A stretch of DNA of 7,881 nt from Cyclobacteriaceae bacterium (GTDB taxonomy: Bacteria; Bacteroidota; Bacteroidia; Cytophagales; Cyclobacteriaceae): NCBI GenBank assembly GCA_025455225.1, contig JALOMY010000121.1, positions 1-7,881 on the forward strand. The letters are read 5' to 3'. This document shows positions 1-5,640 of this stretch, piece after piece. The translations under genes were made by a program, and so were the position numbers. The notes beneath the pieces were generated by a model. It did not search any database. It was not told the origin of the DNA and saw only the letters and a list, made by a program, of their open reading frames with translations. Position 1 is the stretch's first letter. Each line of letters opens with the position of its first letter.

Positions 1-1008
1 CAGCGCACCTCCAAAAGCAATAATGGCACCCTCCACCACAAAGATTCTACGGATAACGCCTTCGCTGGCACCCATGGCCGAGAGAACGGAGATGTCCTTC
101 TTTTTATCCAGGGCCAGCATCATCAGGCTAAAGAAAATATTAATGGAACTGATGGCCAGCAATAATGAAAGCGCGAGAAACGTGAAAAGCTTTTCCATTT
201 TGAGCAACCGGTATAAGTCCTTGTGTTGCTCTTCATGATTCAGTACAACGTATTGCTGACCGAGGACTTCCTGAAGCTGCTCTTCAACGTTGAATACATC
301 TGCCCCGGGAGAAGTTTTTATTTCAAGAGACGTTCTCTTATTGCCATAATTCAATAACTCCTGCGCAAACGACAATGGAACAAGTACGTAGTTCTCATCA
401 AAATTCTGAACGATGGAAAAGGCTGCTCCCGGTAAAATGTTTTTTCGGGAATACATGCGGGAAGGATCCAATGTACCGGATTTAACATTGTTAATGTAAA
501 ATACCTGCAGCGGGTAAAGGTCATCACCAACGGCTATGGATAATGTGTACTGCAAACCCCGGCCAACAATGGCATAGTTTACATCGCCTTCTTTCAGTTT
601 CAAGGTACCGGCTACAATCTTATCATCAATGCGATGCTGGTCAATAAAGTTGTCGCTTACACCTTTAAGCGTTACTACCTGGTTAGCGTCCCGGTATCGT
701 ACATAGGCGTAATCTTCAATCACCTCGGTAACAAACGCAACACCCTGAACTGCTTCGAGCGAACGAATCATTGGCTCGTCTACTTCAAATGATTTTCCTT
801 CAGCTGCTTCTATTTTGATCTCCGGATCAAACGAATTGTTAAGGGAATGAAGCAAGTCCTCCAATCCATTAAAGACGGATAAAACAATAATTAGGGCGGC
901 AGCACTGAAGGCCACACCTACCAGGGCAAGAATGGAGATAATGTTAATGAAGTTCTTCTTCCTTTTGGAAAGGAGGTATCTGCGGGCGATAAAATACTCC
1001 AGTTTCAA
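1..1008 (-). CDS. FtsX-like ABC transporter permease, LolC/LolE family (3' end cut by window)
   Basis: Inner-membrane permease of the lipoprotein-releasing type, expected to work with a LolD-like ATPase that is not in this window. I translated 336 codons by hand; the frame is open to the edge. The N-terminus reads LKLEYFIARRYL, followed by a KRKKNF basic patch and a first membrane segment at about residues 21-49 that ends in the typical VLSVFNGLE. A large extracytoplasmic domain covers about 50-270, and a second membrane segment about 272-300 is followed by the cytoplasmic DKKKDISVLSAMGAS motif seen in FtsX-type permeases. Family members are roughly 400-415 residues, so the last two membrane segments are missing only because the window ends. 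The start is TTG at 1008: there is no in-frame ATG nearby, and it gives the usual family N-terminus. A TTG at 1032 is a weaker alternative. The gene lies 38 nt after rbfA and is probably co-transcribed. LolC and LolE cannot be told apart, and a general MacB-like exporter is less likely. Confidence 0.9.
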   Translation of the reverse strand, partial: MKLEYFIARRYLLSKRKKNFINIISILALVGVAFSAAALIIVLSVFNGLEDLLHSLNNSFDPEIKIEAAEGKSFEVDEPMIRSLEAVQGVAFVTEVIEDYAYVRYRDANQVVTLKGVSDNFIDQHRIDDKIVAGTLKLKEGDVNYAIVGRGLQYTLSIAVGDDLYPLQVFYINNVKSGTLDPSRMYSRKNILPGAAFSIVQNFDENYVLVPLSFAQELLNYGNKRTSLEIKTSPGADVFNVEEQLQEVLGQQYVVLNHEEQHKDLYRLLKMEKLFTFLALSLLLAISSINIFFSLMMLALDKKKDISVLSAMGASEGVIRRIFVVEGAIIAFGGAL

Positions 1009-1046
1009 GGTTCCATGTTGGGTTACAAACAATCTCCGGGAAATGG

Positions 1047-1412
1047 TTAATCCTTTGCCGGGGGTATGTTCAGGTTCCGGATAATCTCCTCGATCCGCTG
1101 TGCTTTTTCCTCAACTTCATCAATATAAAAAATCAGTTCCGGGATTATTCGGGCCTGATTTCTGATTTTGTCTCCCAAGGCTTTCCGGATCTCACCCTTC
1201 CGTGCATTGAGTTTATTCAAAACAGCCTGTTTATCCTTTTCCAGCATCATGCTGATAAAAATCTTGGCTACGCCCAGATCGGGGCTTACACGTACATCAG
1301 CCACAGTAACGAATGCATGGTCCAGAATTCCGCGCTTATCCCGTTGAAAAATTTCACTTATTTCTTTGTGGATTAATCGGGCAAATTTTTGCTGACGTGT
1401 TGTTCCGGCCAT
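1047..1412 (-). CDS. rbfA: 30S ribosome-binding factor RbfA
   Basis: Cytoplasmic assembly factor that binds the immature 30S subunit and acts in late 16S rRNA 5'-end maturation and cold adaptation (family knowledge). The 121-residue product has the normal length and fold order. It has an N-terminal helix with RQQKFARLIHKEIS (6-19) and a strand with VRVSPDLGVAKIFIS (40-54), matching the family's RVSPDL...A pattern. A helix IRKALG (75-80) carries the Ala-x-Gly-like kink of its KH-type domain, followed by the PELIFYID strand (91-98). The C-terminal helix VEEKAQRIEEIIRNL resembles family members. The start is ATG at 1412. It is divergent from the membrane protein at 1528 and is followed by a LolC/E-type permease, an order I recall from other Bacteroidota. 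The usual proteobacterial neighbours nusA and infB are absent. Confidence 0.96.
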   Translation of the reverse strand: MAGTTRQQKFARLIHKEISEIFQRDKRGILDHAFVTVADVRVSPDLGVAKIFISMMLEKDKQAVLNKLNARKGEIRKALGDKIRNQARIIPELIFYIDEVEEKAQRIEEIIRNLNIPPAKD

Positions 1413-1476
1413 AAAGCAAATATGAAGGGTTAGGCTTCAAATACCAAAGATCGCCCAGATTTGTTCCCTGCATACG

Positions 1477-1507
1477 TTTCAATCCTTAAAAATCCTGTCT
1501 ATTTTTC
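1477..1507 (+). promoter_or_regulatory. Weak candidate Bacteroidota promoter for the membrane protein gene
   Basis: TTTC at 1477-1480 and TATTTTTC at 1500-1507 are exactly 19 nt apart, the spacing of the Bacteroidota TTTG-N19-TAnnTTTG promoter. Both elements have C in place of the final G, so the match is imperfect. Transcription would begin near 1512-1514, about 15 nt before the TTG start. This is an inference from pattern and spacing only; such AT-rich matches occur by chance. Confidence 0.25.
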
Positions 1508-1527
1508 ACGCTTAAGAATTACCCAAA

Positions 1528-2925
1528 TTGCTCAGCTATTTTCGCATTAACGACCCTTACCGGCTGCTGGTCTTACTTGCCCTGCTCATCCTGATATGGT
1601 TGCCGATGTTTATCGATACGCCCCTGCTTACAATACCTGAAATTAAAAGTTTTGTTGTCGGTGAAAAGGTAAGTGAAGGCTTTGATTTATACAGCGAGTT
1701 AATTGATCCTACACCTCCGCTGGCTTCGTGGTTTTACGGTATTGCTGACTGGGTATTTGGCAGAAACATCACAGTAAGGCATATAATGTCGTTCATAATC
1801 CTGTTCATGCAAAGTGCCTTCCTGGGAATAGTTCTGATTTCTAAAAAAGCCTTTCCTGAGAATACCTATATTCCTTCCCTGATTTTTTCTTTGTTAACCC
1901 TGATTTCATTTGACATGCTTTCCTTAACAGCCGACCTGGCTGCATTTGGATTTCTTCTGCTCGCATTAAATACATTGCTTACCGAATTGGAATTCCGGTC
2001 TGATCATGACGAAACGGTTTTTAACCTGGGTTTATTCATAAGTTTCGCCTCCCTGCTGAATTTTTCCTATTCCCTGTATCTGCCGGGTTTTATTCTCATC
2101 CTGATCTTTTTTACCCGTAACATGCTGCGTAAATACTTACTTATGCTGATCGGCTTTCTTTTACCCCACCTTTTACTTGTTGTCATTTTTTACCTGAAGG
2201 GAGACGCTTCTGCTTTATGGCAACATTTTTATCGGCCCAATCTTTCCTTCCCGAACGAATCGCTCATTTCGATTAAATCCTTGTTTATCCTGGGAGCAAT
2301 TCCCATGCTTTACCTGGTTATTTCCATTGTAATGCTGAATAGAAAAGCACATCTGACTAAATATCAATCGCAGGTTATGCAATCTATGTGGTTATGGATG
2401 TTCATCGCACTTATTCAGGTTTACTTTACTCCGGATTTCCGCCCGCAAAGTTTGCTTCCTCTGCTTCCTCCATTGTGTTTCTTCATTACGCATTTCCTGT
2501 TGCTGATCAGGCGAAAAAAATTCACCAACCTGAATGCCGTTATACTGATTGCCGGCATGACAACTATGCTATACCTGACCCGCTATGAAAAAATCAGTTC
2601 GGTTGACTTTAATGAATTGATTGCCGGGAAACCTTCCCTTTCTATTTCCAACAAACGGATTCTGGTACTTCAAGATGAACCGGAACTTTATGTAAGCAAC
2701 TCTGCTTCACCTGCCTTTACAGACTGGAAATTGACCCAAGCCATATTCGACCATCCTGAGTATTACGAAAATATTTTACTGGTGAACCGGATAATCGCAA
2801 AAGATCAACCTGAACTAATCATTGACCCCGAGTACAGGTTTCAAAAATTCGTTGATCGTGTGCCAGAACTAAAAAAACAATACAAGCGAAATTCAGACGG
2901 AACCTGGAACCTTACCCGCAACTGA
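1528..2925 (+). CDS. Polytopic membrane protein, probably GT-C-fold glycosyltransferase-like
   Basis: A 465-residue integral membrane protein of unproven function. About ten to eleven hydrophobic segments are visible, near residues 12-29, 83-104, 112-128, 134-152, 165-196, 203-222, 250-270, 286-300, 307-327 and 337-351. A hydrophilic C-terminal domain of about 115 residues follows (352-465). The loop after the first segment has GFDLYSELIDPTPPLASWFY (51-70) and then VFGRN. This resembles the loop of PMT/ArnT-type GT-C enzymes, where acidic residues precede a (K)PPL...W motif and an lfG motif. The C-terminal domain carries IIDPEYRFQ (431-439), which I associate with similar Cytophagales proteins. 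The start is TTG at 1528: the in-frame TAA at 1513-1515 leaves no room upstream, and the next in-frame ATG (codon 27) would fall inside the first membrane segment. It is the only plus-strand gene here and its end overlaps rpiB by 14 bp. A transporter-like or non-catalytic role cannot be excluded. Confidence 0.8.
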   Translation: MLSYFRINDPYRLLVLLALLILIWLPMFIDTPLLTIPEIKSFVVGEKVSEGFDLYSELIDPTPPLASWFYGIADWVFGRNITVRHIMSFIILFMQSAFLGIVLISKKAFPENTYIPSLIFSLLTLISFDMLSLTADLAAFGFLLLALNTLLTELEFRSDHDETVFNLGLFISFASLLNFSYSLYLPGFILILIFFTRNMLRKYLLMLIGFLLPHLLLVVIFYLKGDASALWQHFYRPNLSFPNESLISIKSLFILGAIPMLYLVISIVMLNRKAHLTKYQSQVMQSMWLWMFIALIQVYFTPDFRPQSLLPLLPPLCFFITHFLLLIRRKKFTNLNAVILIAGMTTMLYLTRYEKISSVDFNELIAGKPSLSISNKRILVLQDEPELYVSNSASPAFTDWKLTQAIFDHPEYYENILLVNRIIAKDQPELIIDPEYRFQKFVDRVPELKKQYKRNSDGTWNLTRN

Positions 2926-3346
2926 TTTTATCAACTCGTTGCTTATGCCTTCCGCCTTCGAACGGTGTAAACAAAAATGCCTTTAAGATTTTTTCGGCTT
3001 CTTCATCGCTAACAAACCTTGCAGGGATGCATACAATGTTTGCATTATTGTGCAACCGGGCCAGCGTTGCAATCTCTTCTTTCCAGCATAAGGCCGCCCG
3101 GATTCCCTGATGCTTATTGGCCGTAATGGCTACTCCATTGGCACTGCCGCATAACAACAATCCCAATTCAGAATTACCGGATTCAACGGACTCTGCCACG
3201 GGGTGAGCAAAATCCGGGTAGTCGACCGACTCCAATGTGTGAGTGCCGAAATCATTGACTTCAAAACCATTATTCAAAAGCCATTGCTTAAGGCTTTCCT
3301 TTTGGTTGAACCCTGCATGATCACTGCCAATTGCTATTCGTTGCAT
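2912..3346 (-). CDS. rpiB: Ribose-5-phosphate isomerase B
   Basis: Cytosolic enzyme that interconverts ribose 5-phosphate and ribulose 5-phosphate in the non-oxidative pentose phosphate pathway; some members act on other aldose phosphates such as allose 6-phosphate. The 144 residues match the RpiB/LacAB family over their full length and can be numbered as in E. coli RpiB. GSDHAG is at 7-12 (D9, H10), Y43 lies in DYPDFA, and the catalytic base C66 is in LLCGSANGVAITANK. The ring-opening H99 is followed by N100, and the phosphate-binding basic residues R133 and R137 lie near the end. The anion-hole loop reads GSANG rather than the common GTGIG. A Cys at position 66 places it with the E. coli-type enzymes. 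The ATG lies 1 nt after the tatC stop, so translation is probably coupled. It is the last gene of the glyA-tatC-rpiB operon and overlaps the convergent membrane protein gene. Confidence 0.95.
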   Translation of the reverse strand: MQRIAIGSDHAGFNQKESLKQWLLNNGFEVNDFGTHTLESVDYPDFAHPVAESVESGNSELGLLLCGSANGVAITANKHQGIRAALCWKEEIATLARLHNNANIVCIPARFVSDEEAEKILKAFLFTPFEGGRHKQRVDKISCG

Positions 3347-3347
3347 A

Positions 3348-4181
3348 TTAGGTATTGTATCGTTGTTCGGCTTCCCGTTCTTCTCTTTCCTGTCGTCTGA
3401 TTACCATGGCAGAAATTAAAATACTGAATTCATATAAGATGAACAACGGAATAGCAATAACGGTTTGACTGAACGGATCGGGTGGTGTAATAATGGCGGC
3501 AATGATCAGGATAATTACAATGGCATGCCTGCGGTACTGGCGCATGAAGGTCGGAGTAATCATGCCGACCTTGGTAAGAAAATAAACTACAATGGGAAGT
3601 TGAAAAAGTAAGCCACTGCCAAATACCAATGTAATAACCGTTGATACATAAGAGGTAATATCAAACTCATTGGAAATCATATCACTGATCTTATAGCTGG
3701 CTAAAAAGTAAACAGCCAGTGGACTCATGATGAAATACCCGAAAGCCACACCGGTAAAAAAGAGAACGGATATAAAGAAAACAGCTCCCCGCGAATAGGA
3801 CCTTTCCTTCTTCATCAAACCTGGTTTAATAAATCTCCAGATTTCCCAGACAACATAGGGAAATGCGGTTACAAAACCGATGAACAACGAAGAGGCAATG
3901 TGCATGGTAAACTGCCCCGTCATTTGCCGGCTTTGTATTTTAAACGGTATCTCGGTTACGCATAAGGTCTCTTCAGATCCAACCAGTTTACCCAATGAAC
4001 ACATCCAATCAAAAAAAATAAAGTCAGGTCGGGCAACTGCAAAAATGATGTTTGAAAATACCCACTTGGCATAAATAAAGGCAACAATAGTAAGGATCAC
4101 TATTGCAAACAGCGACCGGATGATATGCCAGCGCAATTCCTCGAGATGATCGAGGAATGTCATTTCTTTCTCTTCCGCCAT
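3348..4181 (-). CDS. tatC: Twin-arginine translocase subunit TatC
   Basis: Core receptor of the Tat pathway, which exports folded proteins with twin-arginine signal peptides across the inner membrane; it works with TatA-type subunits not found in this window. The 277-residue product has six membrane segments, near 20-42, 93-115, 132-158, 180-203, 216-233 and 237-260. The conserved signals are HLEELR (12-17), matching the E. coli HLIELR with E15, FPYVVWEIWRFIKPGL (107-122) followed by KKER with E126, and TPPDPFSQ (232-239) with D235. The first periplasmic loop is enlarged compared with E. coli and holds two cysteines (C61, C74), an insertion I associate with Bacteroidota TatC. The C-terminal tail is highly charged. 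The ATG at 4181 follows the glyA stop by 3 nt, and rpiB starts 1 nt after its stop. Confidence 0.97.
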   Translation of the reverse strand: MAEEKEMTFLDHLEELRWHIIRSLFAIVILTIVAFIYAKWVFSNIIFAVARPDFIFFDWMCSLGKLVGSEETLCVTEIPFKIQSRQMTGQFTMHIASSLFIGFVTAFPYVVWEIWRFIKPGLMKKERSYSRGAVFFISVLFFTGVAFGYFIMSPLAVYFLASYKISDMISNEFDITSYVSTVITLVFGSGLLFQLPIVVYFLTKVGMITPTFMRQYRRHAIVIILIIAAIITPPDPFSQTVIAIPLFILYEFSILISAMVIRRQEREEREAEQRYNT

Positions 4182-4184
4182 TCG

Positions 4185-5456
4185 TTATGTATACAAAGGA
4201 AACTTCTTCATGAAATTGTTCACTTTCTTCCTGACAGCTTTGAGATTCTCCGGGCTGTCGGGTGATTTTAAAACCTCATCAATCAGGTCGACCACCTTCA
4301 ACACATCCTTTTCCTTTAATCCACGGGTGGTGATGGCGGGTGTACCGATTCGTATTCCCGAAGTTACCATGGGTGATTGTGTATCAAAAGGCACCATATT
4401 TTTATTGATGGTAATATCGGCCTGAATCAACGCTTCTTCTGCTTTCTTCCCGGTAAGATTCTTTGACCGAAGATCAATCAACATCAGATGATTGTCTGTT
4501 CCGTTTGAAATTATTTTATAACCCTTCCGGGTGAATGCATCGGCCATCACTTTGGCGTTCTTAACAACCTGCATTACATACTTAAAATAGTCGTCCGATA
4601 ACGCCTCTTCAAAAGCTATTGCTTTAGCCGCGATAACATGTTCCAGAGGCCCGCCTTGTGTACCGGGAAAAACACCTGAATCAAGCACAGCCGATATTTT
4701 TCGAATCTCACCTTTGGGTGTTTTCAATCCCCAGGGATTATCAAAATTTTTACCGACCAGGATCATGCCTCCGCGTGGGCCGCGTAAGGTTTTATGAGTA
4801 GTTGTAGTTACTATATGACAATACTCCATCGGATCATTCAGCAATCCCCTCGCAATTAAACCGGCCGGATGTGCTATGTCTGCAAGCAGCAAAGCGCCAA
4901 CTGCATCGGCCGCTTCGCGAAGTTTTTTATAGTCCCAGTCGCGGCTATAGGCGGATGCCCCGCAAATAATCAGTTTCGGTTTTTCGCGTTTAGCTATTTC
5001 AATGACTTTATCAAAATCGATTCGTCCGGTATGTTCTTCAACTCCGTAAAAGCTGGGTTGATACAATTTACCGGAGAAGTTCACCGGTGAGCCGTGTGTT
5101 AAATGTCCGCCATGTGAAAGATCAAAGCCAAGAATCTTATCCCCCGGCTTCAGGCATGCGAGCATTACTGCGGCATTGGCCTGGGCCCCTGAGTGCGGTT
5201 GTACGTTCGCCCAGTCTGCATTGAAAAGTTGCTTGGCGCGATCAATGGCCAGTTGTTCAATTTCATCTACTACCTCACAACCTCCATAATAGCGTTTTCC
5301 GGGCAGTCCTTCTGCATATTTGTTGGTTAGTACGGTTCCCATAGCCTTCATAACCTGGGGTGATGCAAAGTTTTCTGAAGCAATCAGTTCAATACCATTT
5401 TGCTGACGCTTCTTTTCTTTTTCAATCAGATCGAAAACAACTTTATCTCGCTTCAT
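4185..5456 (-). CDS. glyA: Serine hydroxymethyltransferase
   Basis: PLP enzyme of the cytoplasm converting serine and tetrahydrofolate to glycine and 5,10-methylenetetrahydrofolate, the main one-carbon source. With the chosen start it has 423 residues, normal for the family. Landmarks are GIELIASENF (21-30), KYAEGLPGKRYYGG (46-59), QPHSGAQAN (86-94), ADIAHPAG (192-199) with D193 and H196 contacting PLP, TTTTHKTLRGPRGG (217-230) with Schiff-base K222, and SGIRIGTPA (366-374) with the substrate-carboxylate Arg369. Between GGMILVG and VFPGTQGGP there is an insertion (about 237-258) longer than in E. coli, which I recall from Bacteroidota enzymes. The frame is open back to an ATG at 5507, but the extra 17 residues do not resemble the family and that ATG lies upstream of the predicted transcription start. 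ATG 5456 gives the standard MKRDKVVFDLI start. It is the first gene of an operon with tatC and rpiB. Confidence 0.97.
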   Translation of the reverse strand: MKRDKVVFDLIEKEKKRQQNGIELIASENFASPQVMKAMGTVLTNKYAEGLPGKRYYGGCEVVDEIEQLAIDRAKQLFNADWANVQPHSGAQANAAVMLACLKPGDKILGFDLSHGGHLTHGSPVNFSGKLYQPSFYGVEEHTGRIDFDKVIEIAKREKPKLIICGASAYSRDWDYKKLREAADAVGALLLADIAHPAGLIARGLLNDPMEYCHIVTTTTHKTLRGPRGGMILVGKNFDNPWGLKTPKGEIRKISAVLDSGVFPGTQGGPLEHVIAAKAIAFEEALSDDYFKYVMQVVKNAKVMADAFTRKGYKIISNGTDNHLMLIDLRSKNLTGKKAEEALIQADITINKNMVPFDTQSPMVTSGIRIGTPAITTRGLKEKDVLKVVDLIDEVLKSPDSPENLKAVRKKVNNFMKKFPLYT

Positions 5457-5484
5457 AGACGGAATGTAGGTAGTAAAAGAAGGC

Positions 5485-5515
5485 CAAAGATAAGTTTGAA
5501 TTGACAAGTGCCAAT
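5485..5515 (-). promoter_or_regulatory. Bacteroidota-type promoter of the glyA-tatC-rpiB operon
   Basis: On the minus strand, ATTG (5515-5512) is followed after exactly 19 nt by TATCTTTG (5492-5485). The second element is a full match to the Bacteroidota -7 box TAnnTTTG, and the first matches three of four bases of the -33 box TTTG. Transcription would start near 5478-5481, giving a short leader of about 23 nt before the ATG at 5456. That leader is too short for a riboswitch. The element lies inside the longer alternative glyA frame, which argues against a start at 5507. Confidence 0.7.
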
Positions 5516-5547
5516 AGTTACCGGATGATTAATTGAAGCTGACCGGA

Positions 5548-5561
5548 AGGGTTTACACCCT
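5548..5561. repeat. Small inverted repeat AGGGT-TTAC-ACCCT
   Basis: A perfect 5-bp stem with a 4-nt loop, directly followed on the plus strand by six A residues (5562-5567). On the minus strand the T run precedes the hairpin rather than following it, so it is not a standard terminator in the direction of the flanking genes. It lies about 33 bp upstream of the glyA -33 element. It could be an operator, part of the 3' end of the amidohydrolase transcript, or chance. Confidence 0.3.
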
Positions 5562-5596
5562 AAAAAATCGTGGATCAGGATTGAACCAAAGAAGAT

Positions 5597-5617
5597 CCGG
5601 ATTAAGACCTTAACCGG
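5597..5617 (-). terminator. Possible 3'-end hairpin after the amidohydrolase gene
   Basis: On the minus strand, CCGGTTAA, loop GGTC and TTAATCCGG form an 8-bp stem with one bulged base. It begins 23 nt beyond the stop codon of the amidohydrolase. The sequence after it (ATCTTCTTTGG) is only moderately T-rich, so intrinsic termination is uncertain. Its place between two genes of the same direction, upstream of an independent glyA promoter, is what suggests a transcript end. Confidence 0.35.
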
Positions 5618-5640
5618 CACTTTAAAAAAATAATCAACGA

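Noticed and set aside
23..238. Plus-strand frame of 71 codons at the left edge
   Set aside because: It is antisense to the LolC/E-type permease, whose minus-strand frame is open from 1008 to the edge with clear family motifs.
1410..1448. Possible rbfA promoter on the minus strand: TTTG (1448-1445), 20 nt, CATATTTG (1424-1417)
   Set aside because: The -7 box has C instead of T at its first position, and the transcription start would fall on the rbfA start codon, requiring a leaderless message. Too weak to annotate.
2388..2588. Short plus-strand frame of 66 codons inside the membrane protein gene
   Set aside because: It is an out-of-frame shadow of the 465-residue gene, with no start context or recognisable domain.
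5457..5507. N-terminal 17-residue extension of GlyA
   Set aside because: It does not look like the family N-terminus and contains the likely promoter -7 element; internal ATG 5456 is preferred.
5457..5640. Riboswitch (glycine or tetrahydrofolate type) in front of glyA
   Set aside because: The predicted leader is only about 23 nt, and the hairpins in the gap lie upstream of the promoter, so they would not be in the glyA transcript.
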